Of a stretch of 64,000 nucleotides of DNA, positions 32,690-44,570 are shown one piece after another. Below the pieces are notes generated by a model. It ran no database searches and was not told where the DNA came from. It worked only from the letters and a program-made list of their open reading frames with translations. Source of the stretch: Schistocephalus solidus (lineage: Eukaryota > Platyhelminthes > Cestoda > Diphyllobothriidea > Diphyllobothriidae); assembly GCA_017591395.1 (NCBI GenBank), contig WEDG01002888.1, positions 1-64,000 of the forward strand. Reading direction: 5' to 3'. Position 1 is the stretch's first letter; each line of letters starts with the position of its first letter. A program made the translations under genes and the position numbers.

Positions 32690-35600
32690 ATGCGTGGAGG
32701 TACAACTCGTTCGACCGTCGATTTCGACGATGTCCACCGTATGCTCCAAGGAAGGGTGGTGCAGGGACAACTCGTAACGCCGTCAAGACCAACATTAACA
32801 CAATTGTCCAACTGCAGCATTGCGATCCATACAATGGCGTTCGCGGGAATCGACGCGCTCCGTAACCCTAGTGCAGCAGTGCAGGCGGATAGTATGCGAA
32901 CTGAACAACTCCATCAGGAAGCGGACCCTTCGTGTTATATACAGGAATGTGCGAACGTTCCTGGACCCCGCTACCCAAAGCCCTTGGACAAATTGCTTGG
33001 GAACCAGTCAATGAAGGGATAGCTTACGCCCGACTGAAGGGCCAATTTATTAACACCTCTGTCGTCCCCATATACGCCAGCTGCCGAAACACTCCGATAA
33101 GGAGACACACTCGCAGCTGCAGGACGTAGTTGAAAGGCTCCTTTACCGTGATGATCTACTGATTGTTGCCGGTAACTGAACCTAGCGACCGCAAACAGTC
33201 ATCTTATTGGCCATTTTGGGTTTGGCTTTCAAGGAGACAATGGTGAGAGTACTGAACTTTACGGATCAGATCTGACTGTCACAAACGCGTGTCGCCAGCA
33301 TCGCAACAAACATCTGTTGACCTGGTATTCAAATGACGATCATACGGTCAGTCAGCTCGAGTTTATTCTAGTCAGTTCAAGGTTCCACATCTGGGCTCAA
33401 GATTGCAGATCGCTGCGTGATGCCGACTGGTAACGCCCATGGGTCTGCCCATGTTCTTCTTCATACACGCTTGAAAATTCTCCTCTCAAAGGCGCCAAAG
33501 TGCCACGTCCTAGACGCCTCGATGTCGCAAAAATCCGGCAACCCAGCACTACCGAGGCCCTGAACAGAGAAATCCTGTCGTTTTACGAGTCAAGCCGACG
33601 GAGAAGATAGTAGCAAATGTTCATCACTGAAGACATCAGTTTATGAGGCATCTGATAAAAACTTTGGATTCATTCGGCGGCGCATCAGCGGAGGCACTCT
33701 GCAGAGGTCTGCCCAGCTATTCAAGCCAGGTCCCGCAATGAAGCTTCTTTCCGCCAACTCCGAAAAATGACGGTAAAATCGTCTAGGGATGACCAACAGA
33801 AAAATTGTGCTGACCTCAAACGTTGGTATCACTAAAGCTCTCCCAAATCATCAACCAAGTTAGTGTAAAGTCCTCAAAACATAGTGACTCTGTTCATGCT
33901 GTGAATGATGGATTTATTGCTGATGACTCAACCAAGATCGAGTGCTGGTGTGAACAACTCAAGTTCGATACCGAACGCAGCACCCCTCCCCGTTGACGTT
34001 GCTGCCAAGATCTTCGCTATTGTCTTCAGCCCCATTTCAGGCTGAGTGTGACTCTAGGACGGAGCCCAACCAAGCCGGATTCGGGGTTGGGCATGCGTAC
34101 GCGGACCAGATACCCACACTGAGGGGAATTTTTGAATTTTGCCATGGCTATCAGCAGCCAAGGCCGTCGGCTTTGTTGACTTCGCCACTGCATTCGATTC
34201 TGTCCAGCGTGAGTCCCTGTGGTGAATAATGGAACTAAACGATGTGCCGGCGAAAATCATTGCCACGATCAATGCCTATCATCCCTCAATAATTGCGCGA
34301 GTTCTCGTCCACAACACTCACCAATTGTTCAATATCCGATTCAGTGTTAAACAATTTGGCATCCTGTCACCCAGTTCTTTTTAACTACGCCATTGACTGG
34401 CACTCAGAAGGGCCCAAACCGGTTGTTACGGTGTAGTTTGCACCCAGACGCCGGCTAACTGACCTAGACTACGCTGACGATATTGCTTTGCTAGCCTCAA
34501 GCTTTTCTGATCTACAGGCTATGGTATCACGGGTGAATGAGATCGGTTCTTCAGCCTGTTTGTCCACAAACACTGGGAAGACCAAATTTTTCTCGAGCTG
34601 CACCACTGACCAGGAGCAGACGCCCTTGAGCATTAATGATTGTCAAATTGAAGAAATAGTTTCAAATAACTTTGGGTGCGGCTGCTGCCAAAGGAACAGA
34701 GTAGACAACATTATCTCCCGAATCGATACTGCTCGTCGCGGTTTTTTCAATCCTCAGAAAGTGTCTGCGTGTCCGACGCGAGATCGCCACGAAGATCCAC
34801 GTTTCCGGTTAGTCCTCCTCTACGGTTGTGAATGCTGGGCTATGTTGGTAGAAGATGAACGAAGACTGGAGATATCTGACTGCCACTACGTGAGGACCAT
34901 GCTTCGAGTGAAGTACATCGACTTTGTCGAAAAGACGCAATCCGAACTCGCTGCGACAGTATTACAAGGATCTGTCAGGCCATCCAAGAAAGGCGAATGA
35001 GGTGGTTTGGGTACGCTCACCGTTGCTCACCTCACGAGCTCAATTATACTGCCCTTGATCTGGCGCCGTTGCTCACCTAGAGGCGTCGAAAAGGAGGTTG
35101 ACTCAAGACCTGGCTCGAAAGGTTCGTCAAGAAATTGAAATAATTTTTGGACCTCCGGTATTCGGTCCCCGTCGCTGGAGAAGAGAATAGGTTTGAACTG
35201 CCAAGATCTGCTGCCGCAGATCGCCACGCATAGAGAGGTACAATCCCTGACATCATCGAGGGCCGGCCAGATCATTCAGGATCGCAGTCGTACCAAGTAC
35301 AAGTAAAAGAACATATTCCCCATCGTAAAGAAATCGATAAAACATTTGAAGTACTCGAAGAAGAATAAGCCATTCTGGTATAAAGTAGACGAACCATGAA
35401 GTAAAGTAACCAACGGCAACGTAGAATGGACAGGGATGTCAAGCGTATAAACACTACGGTTTCTAGGACGACCCACCCACAGCTATGAGGAAGCTCTGTA
35501 GACGGGAGGTTACCAACGTAAGCTGTACTGATCTTGGTCAGCTTTCGAGTCGGAGAGATGCCGACTTGGACGATCGGGCAATACGAACCTATTGCACCAA
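32690..35600 (+). mobile_element. RTE-like LINE family G relic 2
   Basis: 5' module at 32820-33000 (IDALRNPSAAVQADSMRTEQ). Endonuclease remnants at 33040-33600 (LTWYSNDDHTVSQLEFILVS). Linker at 33650-33840. RT starts with DVAAKIFAIVFSP (33990) and FVDFATAFDSVQRESLW (about 34165). The active site LTDLDYADDIALLASSFSDL is at 34455-34510. RT C-terminus 34488-35000 includes VLLYGCECWAM. The 3' coding end is DRHA-RGTIPDI near 35235-35260. The 3' UTR to about 35600 resembles 41390-41560. The first 90 bases repeat the D-element terminus in reverse. Confidence 0.65.
34488..35000 (+). pseudogene. RTE family G RT C-terminal fragment
   Basis: This 170-codon frame follows the YADD active site. It contains MVSRVNEIG, NTGKTKFFSSC, ISRIDTARRGFF and LVLLYGCECWAMLVEDERRL, the RTE thumb and C-terminal block. 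It ends by frameshift at GE; the continuation RMRWFGYAHRCSPHELN is in another frame. Confidence 0.65.
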
Positions 35601-36314
35601 ACTTCTGTTGTATGGTCAGAAACCTCAGGTAGGGGGCTGAAAACATACGTAAACCAACTACGTAGGGAGCAAACAATAAGTGATATGCACTATACGAGCT
35701 AACCAACAAGAGTTTGAGCAATCAAGTGCGGTCCCCATGCCTCCGGTCAATGCATTACACGTGGTTACTAAGATGGTCAGTTTCGCTTACGTATGCAACA
35801 CAGACTGAACAACGTCTACACCTTCAGGCCTGTTGACTAAAGCCCAGTGCACGGTTTGGTGAAAACCTTTTCAGGCAAGGTACAAACTGGAAACCGGTGA
35901 TAACCTTTTTATCAAAATTCTATCGCTAAGGAATTTTCTTACAACTAACAGGGCCCTCAACAGAATTTTATAATGATAATTTTCTTATACAGCATTGTGT
36001 TATCCGAAATTAAATCCATCCGGAAATGATATACTTACTCGGAAACTGCATTATATAGCGCTAGAACTGCTCAAAATCTTGCAACTGCAAAACATGAAGA
36101 GCGTCCCAAAGGTCACTAACGCGGGGGACTGCCTGAAATGATTATGAAATCGTCCTTACACGTACTTCAAGAGTGCGATTCCCAAGCTCGCAGTAAATAT
36201 CGGAGCACGAAGAAAGCTTTGTCGTGGAAGAGTTTGTAGGGAAAATAGCGTTTTTTCAAGAAACCTTAAAAAGATAGGCGGCAGAGGAATTGGAAAATTT
36301 ATTCTGGGGGTTTC
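35601..36314. other. No feature seen
   Basis: A 149-codon minus-strand frame at 35272-35721 overlaps the RTE 3' UTR and is judged spurious. The rest holds no recognisable element. Confidence 0.35.
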
Positions 36315-36720
36315 TCACGTGTCCGGGTCAAAACCGAGAACCTGGGGGTCAAAACCAGCCGCTCGCATCACCTCGAGGGGTGACAGCTTCGGGTCCCCTG
36401 TCAGTTCCAGAAGTTCATTCATGGCCGCTAATCCCGCGTTTCTATATTTTTCGCATATGTGTTTCATCTCCTCCAACCTGCCCTGCAATCAGAGCGTTAA
36501 CTAAGTGTGTAGGGCTCAACTTCTTCATAGATCTTCCGAATTAATTCCAATTTCCTTTGTAATTCCATCTTTTCAGACAAATCCATATCCTAAAATTTTA
36601 GGACAGGTCTAAGATAAAAAAACTCACTTACCCAGAGGGTTTTTCGGCTTTTGTAGAGCAATGAACTTTTGGGTTCCAAAAAAAGCTGTGGCGTGGCAAA
36701 CAGCAATCTATTAGAACAGT
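36315..36720 (-). CDS. Host gene with three small-intron exons; possibly Swi5-like
   Basis: Minus-strand exons join in phase. One ends at 36632 (LEPKSSLLYKSRKTLW, upstream limit uncertain near 36720-36757). The next is 36589-36521 (DMDLSEKMELQRKLELIR...EE), and the terminal exon is 36482-36315 (GRLEEMKHICEKYRNAGLAA, then LELTGDPKLSPLEVMRAAGF, stop TGA). The introns are 42 bp (GTAAGT...TTTTAG) and 38 bp (GTTGAG...TTGCAG). The helical charged region, Y-R-N, L-x-x-x-x-G and a C-terminal hydrophobic-GFD pattern loosely recall the short C-terminal domain of Swi5 recombination mediators. That is a weak, unverified resemblance. Intron sizes match the bHLH-PAS gene. Confidence 0.55.
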
Positions 36721-36767
36721 TAAGATACGGGAACAACAGATGAAGAGCGCTCTGGAAGGCAGACTTC

Positions 36768-36962
36768 TTAATTGATTGAAGAAAAAATTGCGTTCAAAAA
36801 GGTGAGATAAGAGTTGAAAACATCGTGGCTGCGCTTAATAAATAGGTAAAATTCTAAATCCACCGCCAGACGGTCGTCGAACGATGAACGAACTGCATTC
36901 ACTGGCTTGGTGAGAATGAGCACACCAGCAACAGTGGTTTCCGCCATAATTTCCACTAACAT
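36768..36962 (-). other. Possible first exon of the same minus-strand gene
   Basis: ATG at 36960-36962 opens 64 codons (MLVEIMAETTVAGVLILTKP, LAVDLEFYLFIKRSHD). A GTTTTC donor after SHD and a pyrimidine-rich CTTCCAG acceptor near 36753 would splice it into the downstream exon with a ~70-bp intron. Phase fits, but there is no family support. Confidence 0.3.
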
Positions 36963-37369
36963 GATATTCGAGGAGTATGAGCGAGATCTTAGTTCGGAAT
37001 ATGGAGGCGTCTGGTATCAGTGGAAGTAGAGAAGTACAAAACGCATGAATAGGAGCCAGCCAAAATTCCCAAATCCCTTTTGATGGCAGATATGATCGCA
37101 GTCAGTTAGAGACAAGGATGTGAATCTGGCACCCTTAATCTCTTCTTTTCAGTTAGAATCAAGCAACGACAAAGATACAGACCCATTTTGATAAGCGAAA
37201 ATTCTCGGCCTGGCCAAAACAGACTACACATCGCAAGAGGCGATTGACAAAACCGATCCACGGGGCATTCTGTATGTCAGCACCACAAGGGAAATAATTG
37301 CTTTGCGGTTTTCCTCGCACATTAATGCTAGCAACCAGGTTCATAAGTGTGCGGCTCCCGTATATTGTA
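36963..37369. other. No feature seen
   Basis: Only short frames. No repeat or domain recognised. Confidence 0.3.
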
Positions 37370-37620
37370 TAAAAGCGTGTTCGACAGAGTTAAGTCACGG
37401 GTCCGATCCTCAGGTGATGACATGGGGTTGGGTATGACTAGCTGACGACGGCTAAAAATTGCCAATCCAATCTCCCTTGTCTTTTTCGGCAATATTCATC
37501 TGCCTATTCTACTACTATCCACTGTGCGGCAGCTGGTGGGGCTCGAGAGTGAGCCTCAAGGCAGAGCGGGACAAGCGATTTCCGTTAGCGATCGGTGAGC
37601 GTTTATCAACGAACGCAGGA
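37370..37620. repeat. Dispersed repeat sharing an arm with the 27.8-kb foldback
   Basis: CCACTGTGCGGCAGCTGGTGG and GGCTCGAGAGTGAGCCTCAAGG (about 37518-37562) match the arm at 27797-27840. Upstream GGTCCGATCCTCAGG is B-box-like, but no A box was found. Confidence 0.45.
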
Positions 37621-37989
37621 CACATCCTGTTCAGTTGAGCTGGCCGTCGAAATATGCAGAAGATTTTCTGTCAAGAACAAATACCTCAGCGACGACGCAG
37701 TCGGCTACGAAGAGCACCTTTGGTCGTGTTCCCGTTAGGAATAAACTGAACGAAGTCGCTAAAAATGACGACAATTCAACCGCCGACCCCGACAAGGTCC
37801 ACTATCTGCCCCACAATAGGGTGAGCCTAGGAATGGCTAACTGAGCATAAATTAACTAAGTTATAGTAGCCCACCGCAGCATCTCAGTTACGCTTTTCCT
37901 CCTCATCCATCTAGACCCGGTGTCAAAGCAGATAAGGGGCGGAAGCTTAATTGCACTTATTACGGCTGCGATCACGGCTTATCTAGTCG

Positions 37990-40066
37990 GCCTAGGTGAT
38001 GTCACGGATTGTGCCTCTCCACGCGTGACGATCAGCAGCGACAGACTAGGACAGCTCAATCAATTTTCTTCGCCAACGACGGAGGTCGAAATAACGAAGG
38101 TCCAAGAACAAATTCGATGTCCTGACGGACTTCGTCGAGCCAGCTTTTGAGCTGGCCATCTCCTCGATGCGTCCATTTGGGTAGTGGTGTCCAATCGAGG
38201 GCAGTAAAACTGAGCCTGTGAAGTTGGCGACGAAGAACGTGTCCAAACCACCTTAGGATATCCTTGCGATTTCGCAGCGGGGGCAGACAAAGTCGGTTTA
38301 CTTCACTCAAAAAATGGTCTACAAGCAGTGGTGGTCTAATACCTCCAGTTTTCGTGCACAGCTTAGTATTCACAGCCATAGAGAATGACTTACCAGACGG
38401 GCGCACAGTACACGAAAAATCTTCGTGGCGATAGAAGTGCCACGTCTGGACCATAAACACTTTCTAAGCCTTGAGAAAACAGAACGAGCAGCATAAATTG
38501 GCGAGAAAAGGTCGTCCTTACTCTGTTTATCCAGTCGCAGCCTCGCCCCGAGGTATTTTAAACTATCTACTTCAAGTTGACAGCAATCAATCCCGAGAGG
38601 TGCCTTCCTCTGGGCAGGGATGCAGTTTGAAAACGAGTTGGTCTTCCCAGCGGTTATGGACAACCAGAGTGATTTAGCAACCTCATTAACCCATGACACC
38701 ATAGACTGTATATCAACAAGGCTTGAAAAACTAGTAGGGCGATATCATTGGCATAATTGACATCAGGCAGTCGGCGTTCGGGTTCAAGCTAAACAACGTC
38801 CTCTTCATGTATGGCCTTTCAAAGAAGCCAGTCAATTTTTATAATTGGACGGAAACTCGCACAGTAGTTGACCTGCAATAACCATGATCATTTCTGGTGA
38901 TACCAAATCTAGTGCCATTATCCGTCATAAGGATACACGATGGACGGAATCGAACGCGGCGACAAAGTCAACAAAGCAGATAGTTGGCGGTTTTGGAATT
39001 TATGGCGGAATTCAAAAATTCCCCTCATTGTGGGTATCTGGTCCGCGTATGAAGGCCTAACTCCGAATCCGGCTTGGTTGGGCTCCGTCCTAGAGTCACA
39101 CTCAACCTAAAAATGGGGCTGAGGACAATAGCGAAGATCTTCGCAGCAACGTCAACGAGGCTTATGCCACTAGCGAAGATCTTCGCAGCAACGTCAACGA
39201 GGCTTATGTCACGGACAATAGCGAAGATCTTCGCAGCAACGTCAACGAGGCTTATGCCACGCTTGTTCAATCACTTGACGGAGCCAGCGCACCAGTGTGT
39301 CGACACCAGACTTGTAGATTTAAGTAGGTATACCGCCCTCTCTAGGTTCCTTTTTGTTACACAACCTTTGTATGGCATCAGTGACTTCTCATTCAAAATG
39401 GAGCCGCATGACCTGCATAGGCAGCAGAGGGAGGAGACTCCACTGCAGATGGAAGCGAGGGGTGCTGCGTTCGGTATCGAACTTGATTTGTTCACACCAA
39501 CGCTCGATCTTGGTTGAGTTATCAGCAATAAATCCATCATTCACAGCACGAACAGAGTCACTAAGTGTTGAGGGCTTAACACTAACTTTGGGAGACCGTT
39601 AGTGTCACCGACGTTTGAGGTCAGCAAAATATTTCTGTCGGTCATCCCTAGACGATTTTACCATCATTTTTCGGAGCTGGCGGAAAGAAGCGTCATTGCG
39701 GGACCTGGCTCGAGTCAGCTGGGCAGACATCTGCAGAGTGCTTATGCTGATCTAGCCGCTGCTGCGCCCGAGTGCGTGAGATAGGAATTTGGAATTCCGT
39801 CAGGCAACAGACATGTACGTTGTACTGATTAAGGCTACGCACCATCAGACTTTGGGTATCTGGGTCCTGGTTCGCATATTCCAGCATCTATTACCAAAGG
39901 TACGATTTCGATTGAGTAGTTCAGCTCGCATACTATCCGCCTGCACCGCTGGACCAGGGTTGCGGAGCGCGTCGGTTCCTGTGGACACAGTGGCATGGAT
40001 CATAGTACTGTAATCGGATATATTTGCATGGGGTTTCTTGGTTATTGAGTATGGGCTGGTCCCCAA
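37990..40066 (-). mobile_element. RTE-like LINE family G relic 3
   Basis: Minus-strand order: 5' module (40066-39845, VSTGTDALRNPGPAVQADSM), endonuclease start (39887-39790, HVCCLTEFQIPISR), linker (39780-39600), RT start with a triplicated segment (39270-39025), then decayed palm. The RT C-terminus is 38702-38370 (MVSWVNEVAKSLWLSITAGK, SLKYLGARL) and 38460-38056 (ILRWFGHVLRRQLHRLSFTA, LDEVRQDIEFVLGP). The 3' coding end is near 38000. Confidence 0.65.
39123..39260 (-). repeat. In-frame tandem triplication within RTE ORF
   Basis: Three units (39123-39170, 39171-39212, 39213-39260) of 48, 42 and 48 bp share the core AGCGAAGATCTTCGCAGCAA and CGTCAACGAGGCTTATG. On the minus strand each encodes ISLVDVAAKIFA, a conserved RT finger motif normally present once. 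Unit sizes are multiples of three. Confidence 0.85.
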
Positions 40067-40639
40067 AAGCTGCTCAGGTTGTTTGTTCGAGGTTGTCTAC
40101 TCCAGAGTTTTTGCTCAAGAACCTACAGCATGGCATGGGAGGAAAGCGAATTTATTTAATTGCGATTCATGGTCGTCATGTCACAGTACTATCACAGAGT
40201 TTTGCGGCTTTTTAGAAGTTTTTGTGTGCCAGACCCCAGCCCGCCGCACCCTGGTAGCACGGTTACTGCTGGTCCGCGACTGCTTGTTCCCAGCTAGCCT
40301 TCACTGAGGTTCATTCCATTATTCGCCACCTGTGGATGCGTCTGGTAGTCAGCGGCTAGGCTAACGGGCAACCCAACCAACGGCGAATGTAGTGCTGTCG
40401 GCAGCTCCAGAAACCAGCCACGATAGATTTCTGACGGCAGAGGGAGAGATGGGCGCATGGAGTCTAGGTAATTTGAACAAACTAATCTGCTCTCAGAGCG
40501 GGGTCATGGTCTCATCCGGAGGGTCATTCTATTATTCATTCATAACATACCTGAGTAACGATGTAATTTTTACAGTAAATTTAATATGAACAGACTTCAA
40601 CCGTTCGAAGGGTTTGTATCCTGCTATCATTGGCCGAAT
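40067..40639. other. No feature seen
   Basis: Contains short plus-strand frames without recognisable motifs. It separates opposed RTE relics. Confidence 0.3.
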
Positions 40640-41560
40640 TCTTACAAGGGCTCACGTGGTTTTGACGGTGTTGGGTTTGCATCTGGACGCCGACTGACAG
40701 ATGTCAACTGCACTGACTATATTGGCTTGCCAGCTTCAGTGACCTGCAGTATATGGTGTCACGGGTGAATGAGGTCGCAAAAGCGGTCGGTTTATCCATA
40801 AAAGCGGCATCCCTGATCAGGAGATTATAACTCTTGAGAGCAATGGCCGTGCACTTGAAGTATAAAGATTCAAACACGTAGAGGTGAGGCTGCTGCAGAA
40901 TGAACAGAGTAAGGAAGACATAGCTTCCTGAATCTATGCTGCTCGTCGGGTTTTCTCAAGCGTTAGAAAGTGCCTATGGATCCGACACGGCGTGATCATC
41001 GCCATAAATATTCGAGTGTACCGTGCATCCGTCCGGTCAGTTTTTCTTTGTGGTTGTGAATGCTGGACGGTGCGCGCGAAATATGAACGAAGAGTGGATA
41101 TATTTGGCCATCCAAAAAGACTGAGATGGATTGAGCACGTTCTTCCGTCCTTACAAACTCAGTGTTGCTGCCTTTCAATCCGGCGTCTTCGCCCATTTGG
41201 CGAGCCTCGGAGCGGTCAATTCAAAACAGTTCTTCATGACAGGGAAATGGTTCTTAGACCTTCGGTGTTCGGTCTCCGTCTCTGGGGAAGAAAACGGATT
41301 AAGCTGTCCAGATCGGTTACCGCGGACCTTAACACACGGAGAAGTACAATCCGTGACATCACCGAGGCCAGATAGACATGCATGATCACAGCTGTATCAA
41401 ATACAAGTATTAAAAAATCACATAAATACCCTTATCTTTAGTTTCTTGGAGAACGAAGTTATCTGTTGAAAGTCCCACCGTACGGACAGGGATGAGGCTG
41501 TAGCGGTTGAACACACCGTCCGTCGCCTTTCCTGTTGGTCTTGATCAGTACTAATTATAG
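40640..41560 (+). mobile_element. RTE-like LINE family G relic 4, 3' end
   Basis: FASGRRLTDVNCTDYIGLPA (about 40675-40735) is a mutated active-site region. VSRVNEVAKAVGLSIKA follows at about 40755. 40992-41375 has IRVYRASVRSVFLCGCECWT and ends RRSTIRDITEAR. The 3' UTR after 41376 shares ACGGACAGGGATG and related words with 35430-35560. It is 5'-truncated. Confidence 0.6.
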
Positions 41561-42349
41561 AGACACTTTACTTTTATAGATTATGAGCTAATATTGGGTC
41601 ACGCAGACATTTTCAAACAAGCAGGATCCACATTTGGATTGTGAAGTTTATTTAAATAAGTCCCACAATCCTTCGTTTAACTCTCCTATATTCTTGCCCT
41701 TCCGGATTATCATTTACTACAGTTAAATAAAATTCATTATTGGTTGGTCTACCTAGCCTCCACTAAATTTGCAAGCTTGTTTTGAGTGAACGAACCTACG
41801 TGTTGGAATAACGAGGTAAATAACCAAGATAGAATACAAAATGTAACGATAATAATGCAGGTATTAGGTAAGCGAGAGCTTAAGGAGTTTTGTCAAAGTC
41901 CCATAGTTATTCATGTAGCACTGAAGAATTCACAACGGCTTTAGATGCAGCCTTCTCCCTTTGAGCACCATTTTTCCGACAATATTTTCCCAATAACTGT
42001 TGGTTCTAAAACCTGATCACCCATTCAAGTGTTGAAACAATGAAGACAGTGGCACGTAAGGTGTGAGTTGAATGTAAACGCTTGTCTAACTTACTATGAA
42101 AACAGATATACCAATTCAATGCATGGGTTACCTTCTATTCGAATTGAACGCAGTCTCCAAGGTCGTGGTAAGCGGCTTGACCATCGAAGTTACAATCCAC
42201 GAAAAATACTACAGGTCCTGATCTGCATTCGTCCCTCGTCCGCTTTTTATACTGGGGTATTAAATGGTCGATCATTTAAACATCTTATTTACAGAAACGA
42301 TGCAGTTAATTAACCGCAGGGTGCTACTGGATTAGCTGTACGCCCTTAC
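41561..42349. other. No feature seen
   Basis: AT-rich. An 81-codon plus-strand frame at 42068-42313 shows no motif. Confidence 0.3.
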
Positions 42350-44000
42350 CTTTAGAACATGCACTTTACAGGGCTTGACGACAATTGATGGCTCTCATAC
42401 CTTCGTTATCCTCATACGGAGTCAGAGCGCATCTTATTAACTCCGAGTCTGACAGGGGATATGCCCTTAGGCATCGACTTCCTGTCGTGACGCGATTATG
42501 ATGACCGTCAAAGACAACTGAGTTTAGGCAAACGCACTTTCAGACAAAAACGGTTCCCAGATTCGTCAAAGCAGTAGTTTTGGCAGTAATGCACACCAAC
42601 CCAGATCCCTCCTACAAACATAAACAGTATTTTGCTCAATTCGAACATACACAGCCAGGGCACATTCATTCTTAGAACTGATTTACTCCAATTTTAAGAT
42701 ATGTACGCCTAGAATGGAGATTAGTCAGGCCTTACCGATCTTATACGTCACACCATCGGCACAGGTGCGCATATAATCTTTTGGTAAACACCTCGCCGGA
42801 TCCCTGCATGAAATGAAGAGGTCACCAGCTTACTCGACTAAATGCTCTTCTTCGGCTTGATGCGACCATTTTAATCACCACTGACGTCGCCTGTCACACT
42901 AGTACTAAAAAAGACGGCAATTTAATTTCCATTACCACACAGCGAGTGTATCCTGCGCTTTAACCGGCAAAAATAGCTTTTAATATTGGATCTTACTGGC
43001 AAATCGAGATCAGAGTCGATCAACCTTCAGAAGAGGCCTTTATGCTTACTCAAGGACCATTGGAATTTAAGACCATGCATTTAAGGTTGTGCAATGCCGT
43101 TGGTACATTTGAGAAACGGATGAAATTAATGTTAACCCACTTTTATTCGCAAAAATACTTACTTTAACTCGACGACGTAAGCATTCCCTGGAAGACCATT
43201 AAACAACAAAACGATAACCTTTTCGCTGTATTAAGGGCATTACAAGATACGGGGTATCGATTTAATTTTCAAAAGTGACAGCCCATACGCGAAGAGGGAA
43301 ATTTTTGGGCCGTGAAATCAGTCTCATGGGAATACGAGCAACTTCTAAATCAAACCAGTCTTCGCCGATACCTCGATCACAGACAGAAGCGAGAGACTTA
43401 CGTTACATCCATATTACCGTTGCTTTACGCATCATTTGGTTGACATAGCCAAGCTGTTACGTAGGCACGCAGAAAGTTCACATTTCGCTAGATAGAAGAC
43501 TTAAAAGCGTCGCGATGAATTGAGGTTTCACGGACAGCTTATGAAGGCCTTACATTCCCCAATAAGAACATTGATAGGCCGTGAATACCCGGCGGATTCA
43601 CAATAGGCATACTCGCATGAACAGACGAAACAAGTCGGTAAAAGCCAGGGTTCTGTCATTAAAGCCCTGTCTCCAGTACAAAGGAACTACCTTATGTAGT
43701 CAATAATTTTAGGCCATAATTTTACCACCAAGAAATGTAGCCTCTTATTTCGGAAGTTTTTCATAGCTCATATGGGTCTTGCTAGTTCAGGGTTGTCCGC
43801 GTAACGCCGTGTCGGTGTTGAATCTACATAATAAGGGTCGATTCATCGACGCAAAAGATAGATGGATGGCGTGGTCACAAACAGAGCCGATCGGTTTTTA
43901 AGCCCGTATATTCGACTGGACTTAAAAGCTTACTTGAATCTCGAGTTGGAATTTCAACACGTGACCTCGTCCGTAAAGAAAATAACCGAAAGTAATTAAG
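42350..44000 (+). mobile_element. Decayed Ty3/Gypsy pol
   Basis: Mixed plus-strand frames give PLGIDFLS (protease end, about 42460) and RQRQLSLGKRTFRQKRF. RT follows with LTDLIRHTIGTGAHIIF (about 42735), SPLTSPVTLV, then MLTQGPLEFKTMHLRLCNAV and GTFEKRMKLML. LDDVSIPWKTIKQQ at the RT active-site position has lost the usual Y. RLCNAVGTF corresponds to the GLCNAPATF signature. RNase H and integrase are barely traceable. No LTRs were found beside it. The repeats at 16.3 and 21 kb are too far away to assign. Confidence 0.55.
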
Positions 44001-44570
44001 TTCTATGATTGTTTCTATAAGCTAACTCACACGAGGAAGTTCAGGCAACCGACTACGCCTACGGGGGCTAGCACTAACTTTTCTTATGCAGAAGTAGCCA
44101 GGTTACACCGATCATCTGTAATACCCGAGTTCTCCTTGTTACCTTCTGATGCTGATTCGTCCGCTCCTTCAGTGTACTTCACTGGACGACCTATTAAGAA
44201 GGGTTCCTCGATCGACTGGTTAATCGGTCGAACAGCATAATTATGCTGATCGCCAGGAATAGTTGCGCAAAAATCCACGCAATCAAATGTCAGATAGCAC
44301 TTGGAACGAGCACAGTTTATTAAGAGATCCACCGACACATTAACGATGGCGCGACAACCAAACTTAACCTGATTCCGCGTCAAAAGTACTCAGCTTATTC
44401 AAACAACATTATTATTATTATTATTAGAATTTATATTTGGTTAGCACCGGGAAGGTACTGTCTAAGCAAACATTAGTAACGAAATAAAGTTTATGACAAT
44501 GTGTGCAGATAAAATGTACAAATTCATAAATTGTCCTGCTATGTCAACAGTTATCAATGTTTTAAAATTA
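44001..44570. other. Unassigned region with an (ATT)n tract
   Basis: The (ATT)n run at 44408-44427 next to TAGCACCGGGAAGGTACTG could be the 3' tail of an unidentified minus-strand LINE. The 99-codon minus frame at 44084-44383 has no recognisable motif. Confidence 0.3.

Noticed and set aside
35272..35721. 149-codon minus-strand open frame
   Set aside because: It lies over the 3' end and UTR of an RTE relic read on the plus strand, with no domain. Judged chance.
37400..37430. tRNA or SINE head from a B-box-like GGTCCGATCC
   Set aside because: No A box at suitable distance and no tRNA fold.
42350..44000. Linking the decayed Gypsy pol to the 1.2-kb direct repeats
   Set aside because: They are 20 kb apart with host genes between, and no shared sequence was found.
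44084..44383. 99-codon minus-strand open frame
   Set aside because: No motif, start context or similarity to surrounding elements. Composition does not look selected.
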